Positions 54,576 through 63,854 of a stretch of DNA of 64,000 nucleotides are shown here, one piece after another. The stretch covers positions 62,001-126,000 of the forward strand of contig NZ_JBGUAW010000006.1 of NCBI RefSeq assembly GCF_041821045.1, read 5' to 3'. Below the pieces are notes generated by a model that saw only the letters and a program-made list of their open reading frames with translations, was not told the DNA's origin and made no database searches. Positions within the stretch are counted from its first letter, which is position 1. Every line of letters begins with the position of its first letter. Origin of the DNA: Thiohalorhabdus sp. Cl-TMA (GTDB lineage: Bacteria; Pseudomonadota; Gammaproteobacteria; Thiohalorhabdales; Thiohalorhabdaceae). The position numbers were made by a program, and so were the translations under genes.

Positions 54576-55370
54576 CTACGGGAAGAACACCCGCGCCCGC
54601 ATGCCGATTCGCAGTCCCCCCCCGGCATTCGGGACCCGTACCCGAACGGGATAGCGTGCTCCCGCGTCCTTCTTCTCCGAGGGCGCCCGGGCGATGTTGA
54701 TGATCTCCCCCCGGACCCGCTTCTCCGTGTAGGCCGGGAAGGTCACCTCCAGGTGGTCCCCCTCGGCCACCCGGGCCACTTGGCTCTCCGTGATGGGCAC
54801 CACCACATCGAGGGCGTCCAGGGAGCTCGCCACCCGGAACAGCATGGGCGGCCGCAGATTGGCGATCACCGCCTCCCCGACATTGATGTTGCGCTTCAAT
54901 ATGACGCCGTCGAGCGGCGCCCGGATCTCCGTATGCTTCAGATCCACCTGCGCCTGCCGGACTTCCGCCTGCGCCGCTTCCACGGCGGCTTGGTCCCGGG
55001 CCGCGTCCCGCCGGGCGATCTGCAGGTCATGCCGAGCGGAAAGCCCCCGGTTGTAGATCTTCTCCTGGCGCTCCAGCTCTCGGCTGCTCTCCTTGGCAAC
55101 GGCCTTGGCCTTCTTCAGGCGGGCCTCGGCTTTCTGCAGCGCGGCCCGGTAGCGGGCGGGGTCGATACGGGCAAGCAGCTCTCCCTTCTCCACCCGTTCT
55201 CCCGAATCCACCAGCACCTCGGCCATGGGTCCGCTGACCTGGGCACCCAGGGTTACGATGCGGCGAGCCTCGAGCCGGCCCTCCATGGGCGTGCGGTCCG
55301 CTTCCTGCGCGGCCGCGCCCGTCGCGCCCAGCAACAGCAGCACCATCCCCGCAAGTACAACCCGCCTCAT
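54576..55370 (-). CDS. HlyD/RND-type periplasmic adaptor protein
   Basis: 264 residues: signal peptide, lipoyl-like halves (VSGPMAEVLVDSGERVEKGELLARID; TEIRAPLDGVILKRNINVGEAV) around a coiled coil (about 75-150), and a beta-barrel domain. It links an inner-membrane pump to TolC. No pump gene is next to it. Its ATG overlaps the stop of the TolC gene. Confidence 0.85.
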   Translation of the reverse strand: MRRVVLAGMVLLLLGATGAAAQEADRTPMEGRLEARRIVTLGAQVSGPMAEVLVDSGERVEKGELLARIDPARYRAALQKAEARLKKAKAVAKESSRELERQEKIYNRGLSARHDLQIARRDAARDQAAVEAAQAEVRQAQVDLKHTEIRAPLDGVILKRNINVGEAVIANLRPPMLFRVASSLDALDVVVPITESQVARVAEGDHLEVTFPAYTEKRVRGEIINIARAPSEKKDAGARYPVRVRVPNAGGGLRIGMRARVFFP

Positions 55371-56683
55371 CGCGCTTTCTCCGTATTCGGCCCCAGCGGC
55401 TCGCCAACCAGGGCGTCCAGTCGGTCATAGGCCATGGCCAGACCGAATTCGGCCCTGGCCAGCTTCAGTTCCGCCCGGGTCTGCTCGGTCAGGGAATCGC
55501 CCAGATCCGTTTCCAGCTCCAGCACGTATTCGGTCCGCGCCAGATCGGTCTTGAGCTTCCGGTATTGGAGGAGGGCCCGGGCATAGGCCCGCTTCTCCCG
55601 CCAGCTCTGCACATCCAGATGGGCATCGTAGATATTCTCCTCCACCCGGGCGCGGAGCCGCAGCCAGTCCGCCCGTCTCTGCTGCGCCTCGGCGCGGGCC
55701 GCCTCCGCCCGGGCGCCAAGGCGCCCGCCCTCGTACAGCGGCGCCTCCAGCCGGATGGCGGCCTCCACCTCGTTGCGGAAATCAAACTGGCGCGCATAGC
55801 GCTGGGTTACCACCTCGCCCACGAACCGGGGCAGGCGCTGGGCCTCGCGTCGGTCGGCATCCGCACGGGCCGCCTCCAGGCGCTGGCGGGCCGCGATCAG
55901 CCGGGGATTGGTGCGCCAGGCCCGGTCGCGCAGCTCCTGAACCGAGGGAAGCTCCCGGTCCAGGTCCGGATCGGGCCGGACCAGATCCCGGGGAACGGCG
56001 TCCTCGAGCCCCATGGCGTGGGCCAGCCGTACCCGCGCCAGCCGGGCGTCGTACTGGGCCGATCGGTAGTTGCTCCGGAACCGGCGGAAGCGGCTCTCCA
56101 GCCGGGCCAGCTCCACGGGCGAGATATCCCCGAGCTCCCGCCGGCCCTTGCCATAATCCCAGCGGACGAAGGCCACCGCCATGGCTTCGTTCCAGACCTG
56201 TACCTGGCGGTCGGCCAGGAGGACATCATAGAACTGCCGCCGGATGGCCAGGATCCGGCTCTGCCGCGCATCGAACAGGGCAACCTCGGAGGCTTCACGC
56301 CGAGCCCGCGCGGCACGGCCAGCGGCCGCCCGGGCACCGAAATCGTACAGCCGCTGCTCAAGCACGACCCGGGCCTCGCTATCGTCGGTGAACTTTCCCT
56401 CATCCCGCCCCCCGATCTGCCGGCCCTGCCGGTAGATGCCCTCCGCGTAGAGCCGGGGACGGTACCCGGCGGTGGCCGAGCGCAAGCGCGCCTCGCGCTC
56501 CCGAACCCGGCCCTGGGCGGCCAGAAGGTCCGGATGGTGCTGAAGGCCCAACCGGACGGCCTGGCGTATTTCCAGGGGCCCATCAGGAAGGGCCGAGCGG
56601 CCGTCCGCGCGCACCGGGTCGGCGAGGAGAAGTAGCAGGCCGAGCGCCGGGAGAACGCCCCGTAGGGGGTTGCCTCGCTTCAT
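55367..56683 (-). CDS. TolC-family outer-membrane efflux protein
   Basis: 438 residues: signal peptide (ALGLLLLLADPVRA), then two repeats of long helical and barrel segments (QAVRLGLQHHPDLLAAQGRVREREA...; RAWRTNPRLIAARQRLEAARADA...). It forms the exit duct for the adaptor encoded next. ATG 56683 was chosen because it begins the signal peptide. Confidence 0.86.
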   Translation of the reverse strand: MKRGNPLRGVLPALGLLLLLADPVRADGRSALPDGPLEIRQAVRLGLQHHPDLLAAQGRVREREARLRSATAGYRPRLYAEGIYRQGRQIGGRDEGKFTDDSEARVVLEQRLYDFGARAAAGRAARARREASEVALFDARQSRILAIRRQFYDVLLADRQVQVWNEAMAVAFVRWDYGKGRRELGDISPVELARLESRFRRFRSNYRSAQYDARLARVRLAHAMGLEDAVPRDLVRPDPDLDRELPSVQELRDRAWRTNPRLIAARQRLEAARADADRREAQRLPRFVGEVVTQRYARQFDFRNEVEAAIRLEAPLYEGGRLGARAEAARAEAQQRRADWLRLRARVEENIYDAHLDVQSWREKRAYARALLQYRKLKTDLARTEYVLELETDLGDSLTEQTRAELKLARAEFGLAMAYDRLDALVGEPLGPNTEKAR

Positions 56684-56747
56684 GGGCACGTAACCGCCGT
56701 TCGGATGAGTGGTACTGGAAGCGGGGGCTCTGCGCATGAGGCGGGGC

Positions 56748-57263
56748 TCAGGGACTGTCTGCCGAAGGGAGGTGCTCCTCCCGGAACCGTTCCATCTGCC
56801 CCCGCTTGAGAACACCGGAATGCCGGCCGACGATCCGGCCGTCGGGAGAGATCAGAAAGGTGGTGGGAAGGCCCCGGAAATCGCCGAACCGCTGCGCCGT
56901 CTTCCGACTGGCGTAGGCCACCGGGTAGGTGATGTTCATCATATCGGCCATATTCGCGACATTCCCCCGGGACCGGTAGTCCACGGCCAAGCCGACCACC
57001 ACCGTGTCCGCGTGGGCGTCGTGAAAGGCCTGCAGGTCGGGCATTTCCTGGCGGCAGGGCGGGCACCAGGGCGCCCAGAAGTTCACCAGGACCAGCTTCC
57101 CGCGGTACTCCGCGAGGCGGAGCTTTCCGCCCTCCAGGGTCTCAAGGGCGGTTTCGGGGGTCTTCTCCCCGGGTCCCGCCCAGGCCCCGTAACCGGCAAA
57201 CCCGACGATCAGGACCGCCAGCAGCAGGAGCGTGCCGACCCCGCCGGCACGGTTACTTGTCAT
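56748..57263 (-). CDS. TlpA/ResA-like membrane-anchored thioredoxin
   Basis: 171 residues: N-terminal membrane anchor (GTLLLLAVLIVGFAGYGAWA), active site FWAPWCPPCRQEMP and cis-proline loop GLPTTFLI. Periplasmic thiol reductase, often needed to keep apocytochrome haem-site cysteines reduced. It overlaps the small cytochrome gene upstream by 11 bases, which supports that role. Confidence 0.9.
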   Translation of the reverse strand: MTSNRAGGVGTLLLLAVLIVGFAGYGAWAGPGEKTPETALETLEGGKLRLAEYRGKLVLVNFWAPWCPPCRQEMPDLQAFHDAHADTVVVGLAVDYRSRGNVANMADMMNITYPVAYASRKTAQRFGDFRGLPTTFLISPDGRIVGRHSGVLKRGQMERFREEHLPSADSP

Positions 57264-57537
57264 AGTGGTAGTAGGCTTCGTTCAGGTAGGTGGCCAGATC
57301 CTCGATCTCCTGAATGGAGAGGTTCTGCGCCATGGCCTGGGTGCATTGACGCTGGATCCACGCCACCACTTCCGCCTGGTTGGTGGCCCGGACGTCTTCA
57401 CGCTTGTGGACGCTGGCCGTGTGGCACTGTCCCGCGCAGTACTGTTTGTAAAGCTTCTTGCCATTCTGCGCATCGCCGTCCAGGGCGGCCTGCGCGGGAG
57501 CCGCCAGGAACAGCAACGCCGGGAGCCATTTCCACAT
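57253..57537 (-). CDS. Small c-type cytochrome-like protein with a CX3CH motif
   Basis: 94 residues with signal peptide (LLFLAAPAQA). The haem region reads KQYCAGQCHTAS, giving CAGQCH with three residues between the cysteines instead of two. The remainder looks like a class I cytochrome (DGDAQNGKKLYKQYC at the N-terminus, IEDLATYLNEAYYHYD at the end). A usual methionine ligand could be in CTQAMAQ. Either a rare CX3CH haem protein or one that no longer binds haem covalently. Confidence 0.75.
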   Translation of the reverse strand: MWKWLPALLFLAAPAQAALDGDAQNGKKLYKQYCAGQCHTASVHKREDVRATNQAEVVAWIQRQCTQAMAQNLSIQEIEDLATYLNEAYYHYDK

Positions 57538-57597
57538 GGCGGCCTCACCTCCGGAGCTTGCCCGGCTAACCGGGATTGTCGGTACTATTTACAATAA

Positions 57598-57615
57598 CTA
57601 GAACGGTCATTCTAG
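57598..57615. repeat. Inverted repeat CTAGAA-N6-TTCTAG between divergent genes
   Basis: Perfect six-base arms in the 178-base gap between the cytochrome gene and aspA. It may be an operator controlling one or both. Confidence 0.45.
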
Positions 57616-57715
57616 TCCGCCCCCCGCAGCCCGACAACCGTTCCTCCTTTGCGCCCATCCGCCTCCTGCCTAAAATACCCCTTTTCCACGCCCATCGCCC
57701 CGAAGGGAGGACGGC

Positions 57716-59113
57716 TTGAGCACACCCACCCGGACCGAAAAAGATAGCCTCGGGACCTTCCAGGTACCCGCCGATGCCCTGTACGGCGTCCAGACCGCGC
57801 GTGCCCTGGCCAATTTCCCCATATCGGGCCGGAGGCCCGACCCCGACTTCGTTGCGGCCACGGTCCGCGTGAAACGGGCCGCGGCGGCGGCCAATCACGC
57901 CTGCGGCAGCCTGGATGACCGGCGGGCCGACGCCATCCGGGAGGCCTGCGACCAGGTCCTCGGCGGGGCGTACACCGACCAGTTCGTGGTGGACCGTTTC
58001 CAGGCCGGCGCGGGCACCAGCCACAACATGAACGCCAACGAGGTGCTCGCCAATCTGGCCAACCTGGGCCTGGGCGGGGAGTGCGGAGTCTACGATCCGG
58101 TGCACCCCAATGACCACGTCAACCAGTCCCAGAGCACCAACGACACAATCCCCACGGCCATCCGACTGGCCGCCCTGGCGAAGCTGCCGCGACTGGCGGA
58201 GGCCGTCCGTGAGATGGCCGGGGCCCTGGAGGCGTTCGCCGACCGGGAGCGGGAAACCATCAAGAGCGGGCGCACGCATCTCCAGGATGCGGTGCCCACC
58301 ACCCTGGGCCGTGAGCTCGCCGCCTATGCATGGACTCTGCGCGAGCAGGTGGAGCGGCTGGAAGAGGCCGCCAAGTCCCTGCATCGGATCGGCCTGGGGG
58401 GCACGGCCGCCGGCACGGGCCTCAACGCGCCGCCAGGGTACCGGGAGCGGGCCGCCGAGGAGCTGTCCCGACTCATGGGGAGACCCATTACCCCCCACCC
58501 GGACATGGCCGCGGCCATGCAGTCCATGGCCGACCTGGCCCAGTTCTCCGGACAGATCGCCGCGCTGGCGGGCGAGCTGACCCGGATCAGCAACGACATC
58601 CGGCTCCTCTCCAGCGGCCCGCGCACCGGGCTGGCGGAGGTGCAGCTTCCCGCCGTTCAGCCCGGCTCCTCCATCATGCCGGGCAAGGTGAACCCGGTGA
58701 TGTTCGAGATGCTGAACCAGACCCTGTACCAGGTTCTGGGCCAGGACCACGCCATCCAGGCCATGAACCGGGCCGGACAGATGGAGCTGAACGTCATGAT
58801 GCCGGCCCTGGGCTCCGCCCTGTTCGACGCCATGGAGTGGCTGACCGCCTCGGTTTCCGCCGCCACGGAGCGCGGTGTGCGGGGAATGACGGCCAACCGG
58901 GAGCGGAACCGGGAATACGCGCTGGCCAGCGTGGGCTTGGCCACCCTGCTCAACCGGGCCATCGGATACGAAAAGGCCGCCGAGGTCGCCAAGGAGTCCG
59001 AGCGCACCGGCATACCGGTGGGTGAGCTGGTTGCCGAGCACGGACTCCTATCCCGGGAACAGTTCGAGCGCATGGTGGAAGAGGCCGCGAAAAACGGCCG
59101 GGTGGATTTCTGA
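57716..59113 (+). CDS. aspA: Aspartate ammonia-lyase (fumarase/aspartase family)
   Basis: 465 residues. The family signature GSSIMPGKVNPV, the TSHNMNANEVLAN and NQSQSTNDTIPTA loops and SGRTHLQDAVPT are intact. The start TGTFQVPADALYGVQTARALANF-type region (about residues 12-35) and GTAAGTGLNA are more like aspartase than fumarase, but a fumarase activity cannot be excluded. TTG start with GAAGGGAGG upstream. Confidence 0.88.
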   Translation: MSTPTRTEKDSLGTFQVPADALYGVQTARALANFPISGRRPDPDFVAATVRVKRAAAAANHACGSLDDRRADAIREACDQVLGGAYTDQFVVDRFQAGAGTSHNMNANEVLANLANLGLGGECGVYDPVHPNDHVNQSQSTNDTIPTAIRLAALAKLPRLAEAVREMAGALEAFADRERETIKSGRTHLQDAVPTTLGRELAAYAWTLREQVERLEEAAKSLHRIGLGGTAAGTGLNAPPGYRERAAEELSRLMGRPITPHPDMAAAMQSMADLAQFSGQIAALAGELTRISNDIRLLSSGPRTGLAEVQLPAVQPGSSIMPGKVNPVMFEMLNQTLYQVLGQDHAIQAMNRAGQMELNVMMPALGSALFDAMEWLTASVSAATERGVRGMTANRERNREYALASVGLATLLNRAIGYEKAAEVAKESERTGIPVGELVAEHGLLSREQFERMVEEAAKNGRVDF

Positions 59114-59415
59114 GCCGGCCCAACCCGGGAGCGGCCGTACACCACCGAACTGCATTCCTACCCCACGTCGGGGCGGCGTGAGCGCCCGCCGCTCCGCCCC
59201 GCGTCCCCACCCCGGGGGGCAACGTTTTTGCAGGCCCTTCCCTTCCCCAGCGTCCTCCCCGCCAAGGGCTTACCGCGGACTTGACCGGGGACAAACCGGT
59301 TTATTTACCGGATCACCCCCCGGACATACGCTGGATATTCAGTGTCGATTCTTTTTTTCAATTCCGCGGGTCACCCTTCCGGACCCGACCCATTACTCCA
59401 TAAAGGCAGTCCGGC
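59114..59415. other. Control region of opgD, no gene
   Basis: About 300 bases. TTGACC at 59281-59286 may be a -35 element, and CCGGT-N6-ACCGG (about 59296-59311) is a short inverted repeat. No coding frame is supported. Confidence 0.4.
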
Positions 59416-60984
59416 ATGGACCGACGTCAATTCTTTGCCCGCAGCGTTCTCCTATCCTCCCTGGGCCTGCTCGGCATCCCGATCCGCAAGCCCCATGCCC
59501 AGGACAAGGAGCCGGGCGGCGCAGCAGACAGGAAGTCCTTCGACTTCGAGCAGGTCAAACGGCAGGCGCGAGACCTCGCCAATCGCCCCTTCCAGCCTCG
59601 CCCGCAGGATCTGCCACAGGAGCTCTCCGACCTGGGCTACGAAGGGTACACCTCCATCCGCTACCGCCCCGAAGAGGCGCTCTGGCACGACTCCGACCTG
59701 GCCTTCCGAGCACAATTCTTCCACCTGGGCCACTACTACAAGCATCCGGTGGACATCTACGAAGTGGAGAAGGGCGAAGTCCAGCCTATCCGCTTCTACC
59801 CGGAAATGTTCAATTACGACAATGCCACCTTCAAGCACCGGAACCTCGGGGATATCGGGCTCGCCGGCTTCCGGCTCCATTACTTCCTGAATTTCGCCCC
59901 GGACATGGTCTCCTTCCTCGGGGCCAGCTACTTCCGCGCCGTGGGCGAAAACCAGCAGTACGGGCTATCCGCGCGGGGGCTGGCCATCGACACGGGCCTA
60001 CCCAAGGGCGAGGAATTCCCCTTTTTCCGCGCTTTCTGGCTGGAGAAGCCGGAGCCGGGACAGACCCACATGAACGTTTACGCCCTGCTGGACAGCAAGA
60101 GCATCGCGGGGGCTTTCCGCTTCCAGATCATGCCCGGGGCCACCACCATCATGAACGTGGAATCGGTGCTGTATCCCCGGAACGCCATCGAGCTCCTGGG
60201 TGTGGCCCCGGCCACGAGCATGTATCTGCACGGCGAGAACGACGACCCCGAAAACCCGGATTTCCGGCCGGAGGTGCACGACTCGGACGGGCTATCCATG
60301 TGGCGGGGGAACTGGGAATGGGTCTGGCGACCCCTGGTCAACCCCAAGGAGCTGGCGCTCAACAGCTTCATGGACAAGAGCCCGCGGGGCTACGGACTGC
60401 TCCAGCGCGACCGGAAGTTCGGGCATTATCAGGATGACGGGGTATATTACAACCAGCGGCCGAACCTCTGGGTGGAGCCCATGAACGACTGGGGGGAGGG
60501 CCATATCCACTTGGTGGAGATCCCCATCCAGGAGGAGATCCACGACAACATCGTGGCCTTCTGGAACCCCAAGGAGCCCGTGAAGCCCGGCAAGGAAATG
60601 GAATTCTCCTATCGCCTGCTTTGGGGGCCGGAAGCGCCGGTGAAGCGCATGGGGACGGGCCACGTCACCGCCACCCGGCTCGGGCAAGGCGGCATTCCGG
60701 GGGACCGTCCCTCCGGGAAGGTACAGAAGTTCGTCATCGATTTCCGGGGGGGCGACCTGCCCCTGCTCACTAATGATGCGCCCGTGGAGCCGGTGGTTTC
60801 CACCACCCGGGGCAAGGTGATCAAGCCCGCGGTCTGGCCGGTGGATGAGATCAATGCCTGGCGGGTGAAATTCGATCTGGAGTGGGACGGCAATCAATCC
60901 ATCGATCTGCGCTGCTTTCTGCGCCTCGGCAAGAACGCCCTTACCGAGACCTGGCTCTATCAGTGGAATCCCCGGCAGGTCTAG
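59416..60984 (+). CDS. opgD: Periplasmic glucan biosynthesis protein OpgD/OpgG
   Basis: 522 residues. Shapes or modifies osmoregulated periplasmic glucans. The N-terminus DRRQFFARSVLLSS is a twin-arginine (Tat) signal, as in OpgD rather than OpgG. Family blocks FYPEMFNYDNATFKHRN, LNFAPDMVSFLGASYFRAVG and HIHLVEIPI are clear. It is convergent with opgH, not in the usual opgGH operon. Confidence 0.9.
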   Translation: MDRRQFFARSVLLSSLGLLGIPIRKPHAQDKEPGGAADRKSFDFEQVKRQARDLANRPFQPRPQDLPQELSDLGYEGYTSIRYRPEEALWHDSDLAFRAQFFHLGHYYKHPVDIYEVEKGEVQPIRFYPEMFNYDNATFKHRNLGDIGLAGFRLHYFLNFAPDMVSFLGASYFRAVGENQQYGLSARGLAIDTGLPKGEEFPFFRAFWLEKPEPGQTHMNVYALLDSKSIAGAFRFQIMPGATTIMNVESVLYPRNAIELLGVAPATSMYLHGENDDPENPDFRPEVHDSDGLSMWRGNWEWVWRPLVNPKELALNSFMDKSPRGYGLLQRDRKFGHYQDDGVYYNQRPNLWVEPMNDWGEGHIHLVEIPIQEEIHDNIVAFWNPKEPVKPGKEMEFSYRLLWGPEAPVKRMGTGHVTATRLGQGGIPGDRPSGKVQKFVIDFRGGDLPLLTNDAPVEPVVSTTRGKVIKPAVWPVDEINAWRVKFDLEWDGNQSIDLRCFLRLGKNALTETWLYQWNPRQV

Positions 60985-61012
60985 CCACCGGATAGCGCCG
61001 AACCCGGTAGTT

Positions 61013-61042
61013 GGGGCCCCACAATGGGGCCCTGTTTATTTT
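61013..61042 (+). terminator. Terminator after opgD
   Basis: An 8-bp stem GGGCCCCA/TGGGGCCC with loop CAA is followed by TGTTTATTTT. Reasonable rho-independent terminator. Confidence 0.75.
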
Positions 61043-61071
61043 CTGCACCGCTCCTGACGGCACTCCCCTGT

Positions 61072-63147
61072 TCAGTCCTGCACCGCCGGTGACAACGCTC
61101 CGGCCCCGGTTTCCGTCTCCCAGGCAATGGCGTGCAGGCGGAGCATGGTGTCGCCGTCGCCAAGGAGAACCCGCATCTCGGCGGGAGCGAGGTCCTCCAG
61201 GCCCCGCTCCTGGACCCGGGTAAGCATGGAGTCGAGGTAATACTGCTGGCTCAGCAGCTTGGCCCGGGAGCCCGTGAGGGAAACGTGCAGTGCATTGACG
61301 AAGGGGTCCATCACCGCCTGGCGCGTGTAGCTTTCCCCGGAGCCCGGCGTCCCGGGAACGGGTGTGGGATGGCGGGTCAGCTCGTCCAGCCGCCGCAGGA
61401 CTTCCGGCGGGGCGCTTTCGGCGGGGATGACGAACAGGCCCAACCGGGCGGCCGCCCGCCCCAGGGATACCAGCCCGGAGAACAGAGTGATGGGCACCAC
61501 GAGCAGGGGACCGATCAGTACCGGTATCAGCCAGAGGAAAAACTCGGAGAGGTTAAAGTAGGCCCAAGCCCCCACCACCAGGGCAATGGGCGTCTGCCAG
61601 CCGACCGCGGTCACTAGCGGACCCACGTTGGCCGCCGCGCCGGGCCCCCGCTTCTGCGGCGTCCAGCCCACGGCTCGGCCCAGCAGATTGGCCACCACGA
61701 AACGGGTCTGGAACAGCATGAGGATGGGGGCCAGAAGCGCGGAGAACAGGCTTTCCAGGACCATGCTCAGGCCCGCGGCGGGACCGCCGCCGAATCTCGC
61801 CCGCATCCGACTGTCCCGGAACAACAGCAGGTAGCCGAACAGCTTGGGCAGATATAAAAAGCCCAGGGTAATCACCAGCAGCGTGGCCGCCTCCATGAAA
61901 AAAGTCGGGGGCCATACCGGGAACAGGCTGTTGTCCAGAAAATAGACCGGATCGGTATGCTTGCGTCGCAGTGCCTCCATACCGGAGAGCACGAGGAAGA
62001 TCAGCCACAGGGGGGAGCTCAGATAGGTCAGGACCCCCATGCCCAGATGAACCCGGTTGGGCAGGCGAAAGCCCTGGGCCAGGAGCAGGCGCGCATGCTG
62101 CAGGTTGCCCTGGCACCACCGCCGGTCCCGTTTCAGGTGCTCCACCAGACTCGGCGGCGTTTCCTCGAAGCTTCCACCCAGCCAGGGGGCCATCCAGACC
62201 TGCCAGCCCGCCCGGCGCAGCAGGGCGGCCTCGACGAAATCGTGGCTCAGGATCTCGCCGCCCAGAGGCGGCTTTCCGGGCAGCTCGGGCAGCCCGCAAT
62301 GCTTCACGAACGGCGCCACCCGGATGATGGCGTTGTGCCCCCAGTAATTGCCCTCCCCCAATTGCCAGAAGCTCAGGCCATGGGCGAACAAGGGTCCGTA
62401 GGCCGCGCCGGCGAATTGCTGGATGCGGGCGAACAGGGTTTCCTGATGAACCGGTGCCGGCGGCACCTGGATCAGCGCCGTGCCCGGATTGGCGTCCATC
62501 AGCTCGGCCATCTCCACCAGCGTATCGCCGGCCATCACGCTGTCCGCGTCCAGCACCACCATGTAGTCGTAATTCAGGCCCCAGGTCTGGCAGAACTCCG
62601 CTATATTGCCGCTTTTCCTGCCCCAGTTGTTCTGACGCCTGTGGTAGAAGATCTGCCCATAGCCGTCCACCGCCTCGCACAGGGCGTTCCAGGCCAGCTC
62701 CTCGGCAATCCAGGTTTCCGGGTCCTTGGAGTCGCTGAGGATGTAAACATCGAAACGGTGGGCCTGCCCGGTTTGCCGCAAGGACTCGTAGGTAGCGCGC
62801 AGACCGGCGAGCACCTGGTGCGGATCCTCTTCGAAGATGGGCATGGCCAAGGCGATGCGGGACTCCGCTTCCCGCTCCCCTTCCGGGGACTTCCTGGAAG
62901 CGGACAGCCAGCAGGGGTCCCGGCCGCGCACGAGCACCCACAATCCCGCCATTGCGGTCCAGAAGGCGGTTGCGATCCAGGCGAACAGGATGGGGAAGAG
63001 TATCAGGAGCCCCATTTCGAAGGGGTGGAGCCCCTGAACCTGGAGAATGGCTGCCAGTACCCAGGTTCCGGCTGCGGTGGTGGTTACGATGAGCAGAAGG
63101 AGGAGCCAACGCCTAAGGCGTTGTAGACAGGCAGTCCCAGTTTGCAT
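61072..63147 (-). CDS. opgH: Glucans biosynthesis glucosyltransferase OpgH, N-terminally short
   Basis: 691 residues. Inner-membrane GT2 enzyme that builds and extrudes the glucan backbone from UDP-glucose. VVLDADSVMAGD, HDFVEAALLRRAGW and RDRRWCQGNLQH are the GT2 metal-binding and product motifs; about eight membrane helices are visible. Compared with the Escherichia coli protein (847 residues) it lacks most of the N-terminal cytoplasmic region and begins directly before the first membrane helix. AGGACACAC precedes the ATG. Confidence 0.93.
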   Translation of the reverse strand: MQTGTACLQRLRRWLLLLLIVTTTAAGTWVLAAILQVQGLHPFEMGLLILFPILFAWIATAFWTAMAGLWVLVRGRDPCWLSASRKSPEGEREAESRIALAMPIFEEDPHQVLAGLRATYESLRQTGQAHRFDVYILSDSKDPETWIAEELAWNALCEAVDGYGQIFYHRRQNNWGRKSGNIAEFCQTWGLNYDYMVVLDADSVMAGDTLVEMAELMDANPGTALIQVPPAPVHQETLFARIQQFAGAAYGPLFAHGLSFWQLGEGNYWGHNAIIRVAPFVKHCGLPELPGKPPLGGEILSHDFVEAALLRRAGWQVWMAPWLGGSFEETPPSLVEHLKRDRRWCQGNLQHARLLLAQGFRLPNRVHLGMGVLTYLSSPLWLIFLVLSGMEALRRKHTDPVYFLDNSLFPVWPPTFFMEAATLLVITLGFLYLPKLFGYLLLFRDSRMRARFGGGPAAGLSMVLESLFSALLAPILMLFQTRFVVANLLGRAVGWTPQKRGPGAAANVGPLVTAVGWQTPIALVVGAWAYFNLSEFFLWLIPVLIGPLLVVPITLFSGLVSLGRAAARLGLFVIPAESAPPEVLRRLDELTRHPTPVPGTPGSGESYTRQAVMDPFVNALHVSLTGSRAKLLSQQYYLDSMLTRVQERGLEDLAPAEMRVLLGDGDTMLRLHAIAWETETGAGALSPAVQD

Positions 63148-63154
63148 GTGTGTC

Positions 63155-63643
63155 CTACCAGAGCGCCATGATGATAAAGGCCAAGCTGCCCATGGTTACC
63201 CAGGACCAGGATGTGGCGGGCCGCGGGATGAAGATCCCGATCCGGCGCAGGGAAGGAAACGCACTCAGATCCTGCGGATGCATCTTTACCGGTACCGGGG
63301 TCGGCCCCTCCCATGTAAAGGAATTTCGGAAGGCCGGCCGCATTCGCCGTCCTCCGCGCAGGAGGCGCGGCTGACAGCCGTCGAGCCCCCTACCGCCGCC
63401 CGTCTCGGACAGGCCGGCCTCGTCGGCCAGGGCCTCGTCTATAAGGGGCTGGATGCTACGGAACGGGACCTCCCCCGCCATGTCCCCACTGTAGGGCGTT
63501 CGGGCCTCCATCTGGGAGCGGACCCGTCGGCACAGGGCGATCTGGCGTTTCGGATCGGTCACTCCGCAGGCACGCAAATACTCGCAGACCCGGCGGGTAA
63601 CCGCGTCGCTCGCAATCACAACCTCAGCAGGGTCACAGGACAT
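63155..63643 (-). CDS. Hypothetical protein upstream of opgH
   Basis: About 162 residues from ATG 63643 (GGGGGT upstream). The soluble N-terminal half has ITERated helices around RRVCEYLRACGVTDPKRQ; the C-terminus has a hydrophobic end (TMGSLAFIIMALW) that may be a short membrane anchor. It ends eight bases before opgH, so the two are co-transcribed. I do not recognise the family; it could supply what the short OpgH lacks. Confidence 0.5.
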   Translation of the reverse strand: MSCDPAEVVIASDAVTRRVCEYLRACGVTDPKRQIALCRRVRSQMEARTPYSGDMAGEVPFRSIQPLIDEALADEAGLSETGGGRGLDGCQPRLLRGGRRMRPAFRNSFTWEGPTPVPVKMHPQDLSAFPSLRRIGIFIPRPATSWSWVTMGSLAFIIMALW

Positions 63644-63854
63644 CCTCGAACACCCCCTGGATGATTCCGCACTGCTCCTTCCGAGCCATATCCGGCACGG
63701 CCGCAGGAGCTCGATTCGATCCCTTTCTAGAAAGATGGCCATGCATGGGGGCAGGCATAAATGGGGAGAATCCACTAGTGCCCTGCGAAGAGCCTGTAAT
63801 CGACGGCGCCGTAAAATCGAGAAATGCCAGAGAGATAGCGGGCTCCCGGGGACA

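Noticed and set aside
57566-59041. A 491-codon frame antisense to aspA
   Set aside because: Shadow frame; glycine/valine/arginine-rich composition and complete overlap with a conserved enzyme.
59296-59311. CCGGT-N6-ACCGG as an operator of opgD
   Set aside because: Arms of only five bases in a GC-rich region are expected by chance; kept only as a note in the intergenic entry.
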